Positions 38,967-48,348 of a stretch of DNA of 64,000 nucleotides are shown piece by piece. The DNA is taken from the NCBI RefSeq assembly GCF_003688915.1, contig NZ_REFU01000001.1, positions 4,154,001 through 4,218,000 on the forward strand, read 5' to 3'. This DNA comes from Rhodococcus sp. SBT000017. GTDB lineage: Bacteria > Actinomycetota > Actinomycetes > Mycobacteriales > Mycobacteriaceae. The position numbers and the translations under genes were made by a program. A model generated the notes under the pieces. It was given only the letters and a program-made list of their open reading frames with translations. It ran no database searches and was not told the origin of the DNA. Positions within the stretch are counted from its first letter, which is position 1. Every line of letters starts with the position of its first letter.

Positions 38967-40079
38967 CTATTCCTTGCCCAGCGCCCGGTACATCGAACCG
39001 GCGCTGTTTCGCTCGAGGAATCCGGTGTCGACGAGTTCGCGTCGCAACGTGGCGTAGTCGTCGTCGAAGAACCGGCACAGTTCGTTCACCTGATGCTCCG
39101 AGGACCACGTCGTCGAACTCAATTGCTGTGCAATCACCTTCAGGAATTCGGCTCGATCACGGCTGTATCGAGGTATCTGCGTCGGCTGCGGCTTCGTTCG
39201 TGGAAGCTTCAGAAATTCCTCGAATGTCTTCTCGTCGATGACGAGTCGATCGTCCACCCGAGTCACCACCGACATAGCGAACAGGCGCGCGATGGCCTTG
39301 TGTAGTGCACGGCCCGGCAGTCCGGTGTGGGTCTGGAGCGCAACCACTGTCGAGAGTCCAGTGCCGATCGCGAACAGGACCGTCCGAAGATCGGGATCTG
39401 CGAGAACATGGAGGACTCCGGTGGCGCGGTCCAGTAACGGCGCATCGTCGTGGACCCCGATGGACTCGAACCGCAAGGGAACCCCGGTGGCGGCCACCAT
39501 GTCGTCGGTGAAACTCACCTCTCGTACGGAGTCGGATCGTCTCCTCAGAAGGCCGACCCCCATCGAATCCTCGCCGTCGACTCTCGGGAGCGTCAGGGCC
39601 TCGACGTCGTCTGCGCAGAACCGCAGTATCGCGTTCCACAGCGGGTTCGCCTCAGCCGGCAGGTACGAGTTCTCGATGGCGAGAATGCCGTTCGGCCCGA
39701 CATGTGGCCACAGTGCACGCACGAATCGTGCATCCGTAACGAGCGATTCGCCGTCGATCCACACGAGATCGAACGGGCCGACGTCTCGCAAGTGTCGCGG
39801 TGGCATGTCGAACAGCGAGCCGTCGATCGGCTCGACGAAATCGAACCTCGGTCGATTCTCCCGAGCGAAACGTTCGACGCCGGAATCACCGCCGTCGTCG
39901 TCGGCGAAGCTCAGGAGTCGGGGAGTGATCCCGCTACCGACCGATTCGAGTGCGCGTGCCAGAGCGAGCGTCGAACTCCCGGAGCCGACGCTGAGCACGC
40001 TCGTCGGTCGCAGCAGTCTCACGAGGCCGGACAGGATCTCGAACGAGCTGTCGATGCGATCCCAGGAACTGGCGGACAC
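38967..40079 (-). CDS. methyltransferase fused to winged helix and DUF2087
   Basis: Three-part protein of 370 residues. Residues 1-185: class I SAM-dependent methyltransferase fold with SVGSGSSTLALA (motif I) and FDLVWIDGESL. Residues about 205-275: ArsR-type winged-helix region with LQTHTGLPGRALHKAIARL. Residues about 305-370: DUF2087 (WSSEHQVNELCRFFDDDYATLRRELVDTGFLERNSAGSMYRALG). DUF2087 usually ends small regulators, so joining it to a methyltransferase is unusual. GTG start at 40079 with AAAGGAG. Substrate unknown; it may methylate a small molecule and also bind DNA. Confidence 0.7.
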   Translation of the reverse strand: MSASSWDRIDSSFEILSGLVRLLRPTSVLSVGSGSSTLALARALESVGSGITPRLLSFADDDGGDSGVERFARENRPRFDFVEPIDGSLFDMPPRHLRDVGPFDLVWIDGESLVTDARFVRALWPHVGPNGILAIENSYLPAEANPLWNAILRFCADDVEALTLPRVDGEDSMGVGLLRRRSDSVREVSFTDDMVAATGVPLRFESIGVHDDAPLLDRATGVLHVLADPDLRTVLFAIGTGLSTVVALQTHTGLPGRALHKAIARLFAMSVVTRVDDRLVIDEKTFEEFLKLPRTKPQPTQIPRYSRDRAEFLKVIAQQLSSTTWSSEHQVNELCRFFDDDYATLRRELVDTGFLERNSAGSMYRALGKE

Positions 40080-40198
40080 TGTGGCTCCTTTCGGACGTCC
40101 TCGATGTGAGAGTTGCTGCGCGTGCGTTCGGCGAACTCACCCTCCCACGGGTGGCGGCGGCGCTCTATGGTCGGCCGATCGATGTAGTCGATTGCTGA

Positions 40199-40224
40199 TA
40201 CGATACGAACCGTGTCGTATCGTA
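40199..40224. promoter_or_regulatory. TetR operator overlapping the tetR start
   Basis: Inverted repeat with perfect arms TACGATACG (40199-40207) and CGTATCGTA (40216-40224), 8-base spacer. It covers the GTG start at 40212. TACGAT at 40199-40204 can be the -10 box, 7 bases before that GTG, so the mRNA would be leaderless and directly blocked by bound repressor. Confidence 0.75.
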
Positions 40225-40895
40225 AGGCTGTCGTCGTCCCAGAAGCTCGCGCCGGGCGTCCACGGGATGATCAGCGTGAGTCCGAGATCCTCGCGGTCGT
40301 CAACGCCGTACTGGGTGAGGTGGGATACGACGGCGTCACCTTCGAGGGTGTGGCGCGTCGTGCGGGAGCGTCCAAATCGACGCTGTACCGACGCTGGAAA
40401 ACCAAGCGGGAGATGGTCATTGCGGCCGTCAAGGCTGGACCCGCCTCTCACGTAGGTTCTGATGACGTCGATACCGGCACTCTGCGCGGAGACTTGCTTG
40501 TTCTCTGCAAGCGCCTGGCACAGACCATGGCGGCCGCCGACGGGTCGATGCCTCTACTGCTGTTGCAAGCAGGACTGGAAGATCCCGAACTGTGCGATGA
40601 GATGGAGAGGTCCGTGGGCACGACCGGTGCCCGTCTTCCCGCTGCGGTCATCGCGGCCGCCGTCGAGCGTGGCGAACTCCTCGAAGGAACCGATCCGTTC
40701 CCCTTCGATGAGGTCGTCGGTTCCGTCATTCTGCTTCGTCGGCTCAATGGTTTGGACATCGGCGACCGCTACCTCGAAGCACTCATCGATTCGGTGATCC
40801 TTCCGGCCCTGCGCTCAACTGCCCTCGACACCGACGAACTACCGCCGGGGATATTCTCCGGCCACCCTGCCCGTGCGTCGGACCCCCAGAACTGA
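40212..40895 (+). CDS. TetR/AcrR family transcriptional regulator
   Basis: Repressor of 227 residues with a TetR helix-turn-helix at about 32-64: VGYDGVTFEGVARRAGASKSTLYRRWKTK. The ligand-binding domain is the TetR_C_16-like helical region. GTG at 40212, inside a perfect dyad, so autoregulation is likely. Eleven bases separate its stop from the dehalogenase-like gene, so they form one operon, and the dehalogenase reaction may make or destroy the inducer. Confidence 0.9.
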   Translation: MSYRKAVVVPEARAGRPRDDQRESEILAVVNAVLGEVGYDGVTFEGVARRAGASKSTLYRRWKTKREMVIAAVKAGPASHVGSDDVDTGTLRGDLLVLCKRLAQTMAAADGSMPLLLLQAGLEDPELCDEMERSVGTTGARLPAAVIAAAVERGELLEGTDPFPFDEVVGSVILLRRLNGLDIGDRYLEALIDSVILPALRSTALDTDELPPGIFSGHPARASDPQN

Positions 40896-40905
40896 AGGAG
40901 CCACA

Positions 40906-41805
40906 ATGAATTCGCTGACCATGGACGGATTCCGGTATCGAATGGTCCCCGTGGACGAGAACGTCGAACTGAACGTGGCGGTTGCCGGGACCGGGCCGGC
41001 TCTGGTTCTGCTGCACGGCTTTCCGCAGACCCACTACATGTGGCGAGACGTGGCGAGTGAGCTCGTGTCGCGGCACACCGTCATCGTGCCGGATCTCCGC
41101 GGGTACGGTGCGAGTGCGAAGCCGGCAGAACGTGATTCGGACACGTACTCGAAGCGGACGATGGCGCGGGACATCGTGCGGGTTGCGGGGTCGCTCGGAT
41201 TCGATCGTTTCGGGCTGGTGGGACACGATCGCGGGGCGCTCGTCGGAGTCCGCGCAGGACTCGATCATCCATCTGCTGTGCGGTACCTCGGCATCCTCGA
41301 TGTGCTTCCCACCGCAGACAGCTGGGAAGTGTTGCGCGGGGTCGATGCGAGGGTGGCCTGGCACATGTATCTCATGGCTCAGCCCTCGGGATTGCCGGAA
41401 AAGATGATCAGGGCTGTCGCTCCCGAGTTCTTCGGCTCGTTCCTCGACGCGTGGGATCCCGATGGTTCGACCTTTCCGCCTGCTGTTCGGCAGCACTACA
41501 TCGACAGCTCGGTCGACGCAGTGGATTCCGTCGTCGCCGACTACAGGGCCACTGCGGGAGTCGATCTCGCGATGGATCTGCAGGACCGAGCCGATGGAGC
41601 GCGACTGACCATGCCGGTGGGAGTGATCTCGCAGGACTGGGGTTCGCAACTGGGCTTCGACGCGGCGTCGCTGTGGGGTGCCTGGGCGTCGGATCTGACC
41701 TACGAACCCATCGACGCGGGACATTTCATGGCCGAGGAGAAGCCGAAGGAGATCGCACAGTTCATCACTGCGCTATCGGAGCGTGTAGAAGCAGAGCCTC
41801 GGTAG
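40906..41805 (+). CDS. alpha/beta hydrolase, haloacetate dehalogenase-like
   Basis: Enzyme of 299 residues of the dehalogenase/epoxide hydrolase type. Oxyanion HGFPQTHYMW, DLRGYGASAKP and the elbow GHDRGA with an Asp nucleophile match haloacetate (fluoroacetate) dehalogenases, as does LDHPSAVRYLGILDVLPT; the cap has AWHMYLM where dehalogenases have WHW-like residues, so activity on haloacids is not certain. The C-terminal His is in DAGHFMAEE. ATG at 40906 follows GAAGGAG. Second gene of the TetR operon. Confidence 0.82.
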   Translation: MNSLTMDGFRYRMVPVDENVELNVAVAGTGPALVLLHGFPQTHYMWRDVASELVSRHTVIVPDLRGYGASAKPAERDSDTYSKRTMARDIVRVAGSLGFDRFGLVGHDRGALVGVRAGLDHPSAVRYLGILDVLPTADSWEVLRGVDARVAWHMYLMAQPSGLPEKMIRAVAPEFFGSFLDAWDPDGSTFPPAVRQHYIDSSVDAVDSVVADYRATAGVDLAMDLQDRADGARLTMPVGVISQDWGSQLGFDAASLWGAWASDLTYEPIDAGHFMAEEKPKEIAQFITALSERVEAEPR

Positions 41806-41892
41806 TCGGCATCGATCGAATGCGTCGTGGCCGGTGAATAGTCGGGCTCGACGAGGTCAGTACCCACGATCCCATCCGACTTCAGGAGTGAC

Positions 41893-42450
41893 ATGGCAAT
41901 TCTGACGTACAACATGCACGTTTCTCTCGACGGCTTCATCGAGGATTCCGCGGGCAGTCTCGACTTCTCCATGCCGGACGACGAGACACACAGCTTCTCC
42001 AACCGGCAGACGGAGGCCACTGCTGCTTTTCTCTTCGGACGTCGACTGTACGAGGCCATGGAGGACTACTGGACAGCTCCGGAACGAGCAGAGGGCGACG
42101 ACGTCGAGGTGGAGTTTGCGCGACTGTACGTGGACACCCCGCGGATCGTCTTCTCCGACACTCTCGACTCGGTGGCCGACGGGTGCCGGTTGGTGCGCAG
42201 TGCCGATGCCGTCGCCGAGGTCCAGCGTCTGAAACGGGAGACCGAAGGGACGTTGGCGGTGGGCGGTGCCGCATTGGCAGAGTCGCTGGTCGACGAGATC
42301 GATCAGTTCGAGGTCATCCTCCTGCCGACCATCCTGGGCGGCGGCAAACCGTTTTTTCCGGCCGGTCATCACCTCGATCTGTCACTCGCGGAGCAGAAGG
42401 TGTTCGCCGCGACGGGGTGGCTGTATTTGCGCTACAGCGTGTCTCGCTGA
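41893..42450 (+). CDS. dihydrofolate reductase family protein (RibD C-terminal-like)
   Basis: Reductase-like protein of 185 residues, related to the RibD reductase domain and not to true FolA. Recognisable are YNMHVSLDGFIED at the N-terminus, FLFGRRLYEAM, and the nucleotide-binding LAVGGAALAESLVDE followed by LPTILGGGKPFF. ATG at 41893 with AGGAG upstream. It lies 87 bases after the dehalogenase gene on the same strand. Function unknown; such genes often accompany TetR regulators. Confidence 0.8.
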   Translation: MAILTYNMHVSLDGFIEDSAGSLDFSMPDDETHSFSNRQTEATAAFLFGRRLYEAMEDYWTAPERAEGDDVEVEFARLYVDTPRIVFSDTLDSVADGCRLVRSADAVAEVQRLKRETEGTLAVGGAALAESLVDEIDQFEVILLPTILGGGKPFFPAGHHLDLSLAEQKVFAATGWLYLRYSVSR

Positions 42451-42569
42451 CATCTCGCGGGTACGGGGCCGGGTTGAGATAACCTCGCTGCACGACACCG
42501 GCGGGCGGGCTCGTCCGCGTTCTCGGTCCGGCCCACACCCCAGCAGTTCCAGACCCGCGGAGGTCATCG

Positions 42570-42629
42570 ATGCTGCACTTCCCTTTCGACGCGGACCGGG
42601 ACGCAACCGACAGTGAGTCCGTCGCATGA
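42570..42629 (+). CDS. 19-codon leader ORF coupled to the diguanylate cyclase gene
   Basis: ATG at 42570 preceded by GGAGG with a 6-base spacer, encodes MLHFPFDADRDATDSESVA and ends in a TGA that overlaps the ATG of the next gene by 4 bases (ATGA). The strong ribosome site and the coupling suggest real translation, with the peptide acting mainly to bring ribosomes to the cyclase start, which lacks its own good site. Product function unknown. Confidence 0.45.
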   Translation: MLHFPFDADRDATDSESVA

Positions 42630-44332
42630 GCGGTTGGCTCTGGGTCGTGATCTTCAACGCGATCACTGCGTCGGCGTACCTCGGGATCGTACTGTTCATC
42701 GTTCGCGGGCTGAGTCGCACAGCCCAGCTTCGGAAGAACCGATTGGCGCTCGCAACCGCCGCCATCTTCACCACCTGCGCGGCTCACCACGTGCTGCATG
42801 CGGTTCACCTGCTCGCAGGGGCCGGGCACGGCGAACACGCCGGCGGCGGAACGATCGCGATCATGCGGGAATCCATGGGCGGCGGTCTCGATATCGCGGT
42901 GACCTTGTCGACAGCGTTGGCAGGTGTCGTGTATCTCGGAATGCGCCGCTCCTACGGGCCACTGCTTCGTTCGCCGGCGATGTTCGACGACGCCGGTGAG
43001 GCTCGGTACCGTCAGCTCGCGGTGAACCTGCCCCATACGACCGTGTTCATCGTCGACCGCGATCTTCGATTCGTCCTGGTCGAGGGTGCCGATCTGGTCG
43101 CCGAGGGCTACGACCCGCTCCGGATGGAAGGGAAGTTGCTCGAGGACACGGTGCCACCGGCGGTCTTCGCGCACGTCGAGCCGTACTACCGGGCAGCTGT
43201 CGAGGGGAAGGAATCCTCCTTCGATTCCGTCAGCGCCGGAACCGGAAGAATCTTCCAGGTACGAGCCCGGCCGCTGCGCGACGAGGCCGACGCCATCGTC
43301 GGTGCCATGGTGCTGTCGGAGGACGTGACGGCAGAGCGTGAGGCGCGGGCGGAGCTGGATCGGGCGCGAGCATTTCGCGACGCCGTGTTGACCGCTTCGC
43401 CGGATGTCGCGACGGTCGTCGACGTCGACACGGGGAACCTGACGTGGGCGTCGCGCAGCCTTCGCTCGTTGATCGGTATCCCGACCACCGACGATGCGGA
43501 GGGGCGTCGCGACAGTAATTCGACGGTGGACGGTGCCGAGGATTCTTCTGACATCGCGGTGCTACCGGAAGACCTCGACATCGTCGCGGCGGCCGACCGG
43601 GACGCTGCATCGTTGGCCGATGGGGAAAGTCTCACGATCCAGTACCGAGTGCGCGGCCCCGGCGGGGAGACGAGGTGGCTGTCGCGACGAACCACGCCCT
43701 TTCGCCGGACACCGTCGGGAGAAGTGCTGCAGGTGCTTTCGGTCCTCCGTGAGGTGACCGACGTCGTCGAGGCCGAGCGCGCTCTCGAACGAGCGGCGCT
43801 GCAGGATCCGTTGACGGGACTACCCAACCGCATGCTGCTGTTGGACCGGATCGGCTCCGCGATCGACCGTGGCGCGCGTACCGGTACCGCCGCGGTGGTG
43901 ATGTTCTGCGACCTGGACGGTTTCAAGGACGTGAACGACAGCGGCGGGCATGCGGCGGGTGACGCGGTGCTGGTCGAGGTGGCTCGGCGTCTGCGCGCGA
44001 TACTGCGAACCGACGACTTCATCGCCCGAGTGGGCGGTGACGAATTCGTCCTCGTCCTCGATGCCCAGATGGACGACCCGGCCTCGGACGCGGACGGACT
44101 CGCCGGCAGCGTGGCCGCGCGGATCAAGGCCGCGCTGTCCTCGGTGATCGAGTTCGAGGGACAGCAGTACGAGGTGTCGGCGAGCATCGGAATGGTTCTG
44201 GCTCGCAGAGGTGCCACGGCTCAGGATGTGCTTCGGGACGCAGATTCCGCGATGTACCGGGCCAAGCAGACGGGCAAGGATCGAGTGGAACTGTTCGACG
44301 AATCGCAGGAAACTGTGGCTTCCGTCGAATAG
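42626..44332 (+). CDS. membrane PAS-PAS-GGDEF diguanylate cyclase
   Basis: Predicted enzyme making cyclic di-GMP from two GTP. Of 568 residues, about 1-110 contain three hydrophobic helices with a His-rich AAHHVLHAVHLLAG segment that may bind metal or heme; two PAS-type sensor regions lie about 127-235 and 250-385; the GGDEF domain fills about 395-560. The catalytic motif is intact (VGGDEFV) and an inhibitory I-site RTDD lies 5 residues before it. There is no EAL domain. ATG at 42626 overlaps the leader ORF. It is the only cyclic di-GMP gene in the window. Confidence 0.9.
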   Translation: MSGWLWVVIFNAITASAYLGIVLFIVRGLSRTAQLRKNRLALATAAIFTTCAAHHVLHAVHLLAGAGHGEHAGGGTIAIMRESMGGGLDIAVTLSTALAGVVYLGMRRSYGPLLRSPAMFDDAGEARYRQLAVNLPHTTVFIVDRDLRFVLVEGADLVAEGYDPLRMEGKLLEDTVPPAVFAHVEPYYRAAVEGKESSFDSVSAGTGRIFQVRARPLRDEADAIVGAMVLSEDVTAEREARAELDRARAFRDAVLTASPDVATVVDVDTGNLTWASRSLRSLIGIPTTDDAEGRRDSNSTVDGAEDSSDIAVLPEDLDIVAAADRDAASLADGESLTIQYRVRGPGGETRWLSRRTTPFRRTPSGEVLQVLSVLREVTDVVEAERALERAALQDPLTGLPNRMLLLDRIGSAIDRGARTGTAAVVMFCDLDGFKDVNDSGGHAAGDAVLVEVARRLRAILRTDDFIARVGGDEFVLVLDAQMDDPASDADGLAGSVAARIKAALSSVIEFEGQQYEVSASIGMVLARRGATAQDVLRDADSAMYRAKQTGKDRVELFDESQETVASVE

Positions 44333-44360
44333 GCGATCGCGGGCACCGCACAATGAACGC

Positions 44361-45587
44361 ATGACTCCAGGAGTTCCCGGCAGCTGGTGGACGCTTCCCT
44401 CGCATCGACTGTGGCTCGACGCCGAATCGACTCGCCTTCTCGGTTTCGGAAGCACGCTCGACCACCCAGCCGGTGGAGCTGTGTGGCTGGACGAACGCGG
44501 GCACCCCGATCTCGATCATCCGGCGCACACGTACATCACCGCGCGGATGGCGCATGTGCATTTTCTCGCGTCGTTGCTGGGTCGTCCGGGGTCCCGACGG
44601 CAGGCCGATCGGGTGTTCGACGGATTGCTGACGACGTTGCGGGACAACAAGAACGGCGGCTGATTCGAGTCCATTGCCGACGCGTCCTCGCCCGGTGCAG
44701 TGAAATCGGCCTACACGCATGCCTTCGTGGTGCTCGCCGCGTCGGCTGCCACCGCTGTGGGGCACCCACGCGGCCCAGCTCTTCTCGACGAGGTACTCGA
44801 CATCGTCGACTCTCGATTCTGGGACGAACGATACGGAATGTGTTCGGACACCTGGACTGTCGACTGGACCGAGCTCGATCCGTATCGTGGCATCAACGCC
44901 AACATGCACATGGTCGAGGCGCTGCTGGCGGCCGCCGACACCGGTGCCCCCGAGATCTGGCGCGAACGCGCACTACGTATCTGCGACAACGTATGTCGAT
45001 GGTCGGCGGCCAACGAATGGCGCATCCCGGAGCACTTCACGGCCGAGTGGATCCCGCAACTCGAACACAATCGCGACGACGTAGCGAATCAGTTCAAGCC
45101 GTACGGGGCCACCGTCGGCCACGGCTTCGAATGGGCACGACTCCTCGTGCAGGCAAGTCTCGTCGCGGGCGGGAGGGACTACGTCGACGCGGCCAAGTCC
45201 CTCTACGACCGCGCTGCCGTCGATGGCTGGCAGCCCGGACCGACGCCAGGGTTCGTCTACACCACGGACTGGACAGGGCAGCCGGTTGTCACCGGACGTC
45301 TGCACTGGGTGCTGTGCGAGGCGATCGGAGCGGCGGCGACGCTCGCGCGCTGCACCGGAGAAGACCGGTACGGCAACGACTATCGAACGTGGTGGGACGT
45401 CGCGGCCGACTACTTCATCGACCGTGTCGACGGCTCCTGGCATCACGAACTCGATTCCGACAACGTACCGGCGGCGACGGTGTGGAGCGGTAAACCCGAT
45501 CTCTACCACGCCGTCCAAGCGACGTGGATCAGCCGATATGCACCGAACTCGAGCATGCTGGCGGCGCTGCAGGCCGATTCGGACTGA
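44361..45587 (+). pseudogene. AGE-family sugar isomerase (YihS-like) with in-frame TGA
   Basis: N-acylglucosamine 2-epimerase superfamily, resembling E. coli YihS, which isomerises sulfoquinovose or mannose to the ketose. One frame runs 409 codons from ATG 44361 but has a TGA at 44661-44663, between NKNGG and FESI. In relatives this place is GGW, so TGG became TGA. The three catalytic-type His are intact, in INANMHMVE, GHGFEWARL and DLYHAVQAT. Without the stop it looks full-length. It is either a recent nonsense mutation, a sequencing error or a readthrough stop; a restart at GTG 44700 would lack the first 113 residues. Confidence 0.8.
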
Positions 45588-45692
45588 GGGCACACCTCAC
45601 CCGAAGAATGCATCACCTGGAAATCTGGTGTTCAGGTGTCGTTGTGTGCGGTCTATACCCTGGCGTGACCAACCCACCTCGAAGGGCAGATC

Positions 45693-46586
45693 ATGGAGCT
45701 CAGGCATCTGACGGCGTTCATTGCCCTCTCCGAGGAACTGCATTTCGGACGCGCTGCCGCCCGCCTGCATCTCACCCAACCGTCGCTCAGCGCGCAACTG
45801 CAGAAGCTCGAGAAGTCGCTGGGGGTGACGTTGGTCGCCAGGACTTCCCACGAGGTGAGGTTGACGCGTGCGGGGCGGGAATTCGAGAGTCAGGCACGCC
45901 TCATCGTTCGGCAGATGGAGACGGCGGCGAAGGTCACCAGGGCGATCGCGACCGGCGAAGAACGCTCGCTGAACATCGGATACAACCTGCCTGCGAGTCG
46001 GCACGTGCTACCCGACGCCTTGTCTCGGATGAGCCGTGATCACTCCGACGTCGTGGTCTCGTTGTGGGAGAAACGAACCGGACCTCAGCTGGCGGCACTG
46101 AACGACGGCACCCTCGACGTCGCGTTCGTGTACGGCCGACCCGGCTCACCGGAGCTTCGCCACCGCCGAGTGCTGCAGGGGGTGCCGCTCGTGGCCGTGG
46201 TCGGTCGAGCGCACAGCTGGGCGGATCGGTCCGGAGTTCCGTTCGCGGAGTTGGCAAGTCAATCCTGCGTATTGTTCGAGAGGGAACAGTGCCCGGCGAT
46301 GTACGACTCCATTTTCGCGGCTGCCGCCGACAACCGTATCGGACTCCACGTGGCCCAGACTGCCGATGACCCAGGTGCGACGGCTCACGTGGTGTCGGTG
46401 AAGCCATTGGTCGGCTTCGCCTCGTGGTCGCGGGCGACCTCGGCGGGGATGGGAGCCGTTGGATCGAACACCGTGGCCGTCAAGCTGTTCGACCCCGTTC
46501 CGACAATCGATCTGTATCTCGTCTGGCGAGGCAACGAGTCGAACCCCGCAGTCGACGCCTTCGTGCGCTGCATCGAACCGGCATGA
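45693..46586 (+). CDS. LysR family transcriptional regulator
   Basis: Regulator of 297 residues with an N-terminal LysR winged helix: LRHLTAFIALSEELHFGRAAARLHLTQPSLSAQLQKLE. The ligand domain (about 92-297) starts with NIGYNLPASRHVL. ATG at 45693 with AAGGG upstream. It is the benzoate/catechol-like group by the LVARTSHEVRLTRAG linker. It follows the broken isomerase gene on the same strand and converges with the ABC operon with no space, so its target is not clear. A -10-like TATACC lies near 45655. Confidence 0.9.
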   Translation: MELRHLTAFIALSEELHFGRAAARLHLTQPSLSAQLQKLEKSLGVTLVARTSHEVRLTRAGREFESQARLIVRQMETAAKVTRAIATGEERSLNIGYNLPASRHVLPDALSRMSRDHSDVVVSLWEKRTGPQLAALNDGTLDVAFVYGRPGSPELRHRRVLQGVPLVAVVGRAHSWADRSGVPFAELASQSCVLFEREQCPAMYDSIFAAAADNRIGLHVAQTADDPGATAHVVSVKPLVGFASWSRATSAGMGAVGSNTVAVKLFDPVPTIDLYLVWRGNESNPAVDAFVRCIEPA

Positions 46587-47396
46587 TCATTTCAGGCCCG
46601 ACCTGACGAACGCGTCGACGATGTGCCGCTGCAGCACGACATAGAGCAGAAACACCGGTAGGCACGCCATTCCCGCGACGGCCATCATCGGTCCCCAGTC
46701 GGTGCCTTCGGTACCCATGAAGCTACGCAGACCCAACTGCAGGACTGCGTTGCTCCGCTGCAATACCACTGCAGGCCAGAAGTATTCGTTCCAGGAGTTG
46801 ATGAACAGCAGGATCGACAGAGCTGCGAGTGCAGGCCTGAGGTTGGGTACCACCACCGTCCAGAGGATCGACCACGACGAACGCCCGTCCATCCGGGCTG
46901 CAGAGATCAGCTCCTTCGGGAAGCTCGCCATGTGTTGCCGAAGCAGCAACACCGCCAACGCGGAACAGAGCGTGGGTACGACGACGCCGGCCAGGGTGTT
47001 GATCAGTCCCAGCTGGTACAGCAGAACGTAGTTCGGCAACATCGTCACCTGGAACGGCACAAGCCACGTGCCGACGAACGCGAGATAGAGCACCTTCTGG
47101 AATCTGAACGTGTACATCGCGAAGGCATACGACGCCAGCAGGGCGATCAGCAACTGTGCCGTCGACGAGACCAGAGCGACAGCGAACGTGTTGCCCAACA
47201 GCCCGAGCAGGTCCACCTTGGTCGCTGCGTCGAAGTAGTTGGCCAGGGAGAGTGGCCACGGCACGGGAGAGAGGGAGTAGACGTCCTCGGGTCGACGCAA
47301 CGATGTCGCGAACAACCAGTAGATCGGGAACGCGCACCCGAGTGCGGTGATGCCCAGTACCAGGTGTCCACGTAGGCGAGAGAATTCAATCATCAT
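46587..47396 (-). CDS. ugpE: carbohydrate ABC transporter permease, MalG/UgpE type
   Basis: Second membrane subunit of the importer, 269 residues with six hydrophobic helices. The EAA loop reads ELISAARMDGRSSWSILWTVVVPN, typical of carbohydrate-uptake permeases. The ATG at 47396 overlaps the end of the preceding permease by 11 bases; ATG 47393 is also possible. Last gene of a five-gene operon read on the minus strand. The name is by operon resemblance to the glycerol-3-phosphate system; substrate is not proven. Confidence 0.85.
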   Translation of the reverse strand: MMIEFSRLRGHLVLGITALGCAFPIYWLFATSLRRPEDVYSLSPVPWPLSLANYFDAATKVDLLGLLGNTFAVALVSSTAQLLIALLASYAFAMYTFRFQKVLYLAFVGTWLVPFQVTMLPNYVLLYQLGLINTLAGVVVPTLCSALAVLLLRQHMASFPKELISAARMDGRSSWSILWTVVVPNLRPALAALSILLFINSWNEYFWPAVVLQRSNAVLQLGLRSFMGTEGTDWGPMMAVAGMACLPVFLLYVVLQRHIVDAFVRSGLK

Positions 47397-48348
47397 GGAA
47401 TGCAACCTTTTCCGAGAGCCAGACGAGTCCGCCGGCCAACGCGCCGAATCCGAGGAACAGTACGATCCCCGCGGCGGCGCTCAGGCCGGCGTCGAAGGTG
47501 CGGAAGCCGTAGTCCCACAGCAGGTAGTAGATGTTCGTCGTCGATCGAGAGGGGCCACCCTGGGTCAGGGTGTCGATGAGCGGAAAGGTCCACTGCGCGC
47601 TGAGCAGCACGGTCATCAGGGCGAGGAACACCAACGTCGGCGACAGCAGCGGCAGCACGATCCAGCGGTCGATCTGCCACTTCGACGCGCCGTCCATCTC
47701 GGCTGCCTCCTGGTAGGAGGCGTCCACACCGGCCATCCCAGCCGATACCACGAGGACCGCGAAGCCCAGGAAATGCCAACCGGTGATCACGATGATGACG
47801 AACTGCGCGGTGTCGGCATCCTGGATCCAATTGCGATCGGATCCGATGATGCGATTGACGATTCCGGCACCGGGATCGAGCAGCCACTGCCAGACGGCCG
47901 CGCCTGCGACGGGCGCGATGAGAAACGGCGCGAACACGACACTCTGATAGACCACTCGCGCACGTCCGTTCACGTTGCGCGTGGCGAACGCGATGACCAC
48001 CGGGAGAACGATGGAGAAGGGCAGCAGTCCGAGAATCAGAATCGCTGTACGCCAGAGAGAGTCGCCGACGGCAGGAAGCTCGAGCAACCGCCGATAGTTG
48101 TCGGCACCGACCGGCACCATCGGGGTGGTCGGCAACAAATTCCACGAATACGTCGACAGCTCCGCTGCCTGCATCAGTGGCCGATACGTCCAGACGATCA
48201 ACAATGCGACGGCAGGCGTCAGATACAGGTATGGCTGCGCCGACCTGGCCACTCGCCGCCACCGGCCGGGCCGGGCTTGTTGCTCCCGATCCGGGTCGAC
48301 CACGAGCAATCGCGGTGGATCCTCGACGGTGACGAACACTCTTCTCAC
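47386..48348 (-). CDS. ugpA: carbohydrate ABC transporter permease, MalF/UgpA type
   Basis: First membrane subunit, 320 residues with about six hydrophobic helices after a basic cytoplasmic N-terminus. The EAA-type loop is ASYQEAAEMDGASKWQIDRWIVLPLLSP. The GTG at 48348 gives a 4-base overlap (GTGA) with the phosphodiesterase gene; the open frame upstream is a shadow of that gene. Coupled to the last permease. Confidence 0.85.
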   Translation of the reverse strand: MRRVFVTVEDPPRLLVVDPDREQQARPGRWRRVARSAQPYLYLTPAVALLIVWTYRPLMQAAELSTYSWNLLPTTPMVPVGADNYRRLLELPAVGDSLWRTAILILGLLPFSIVLPVVIAFATRNVNGRARVVYQSVVFAPFLIAPVAGAAVWQWLLDPGAGIVNRIIGSDRNWIQDADTAQFVIIVITGWHFLGFAVLVVSAGMAGVDASYQEAAEMDGASKWQIDRWIVLPLLSPTLVFLALMTVLLSAQWTFPLIDTLTQGGPSRSTTNIYYLLWDYGFRTFDAGLSAAAGIVLFLGFGALAGGLVWLSEKVAFHDD

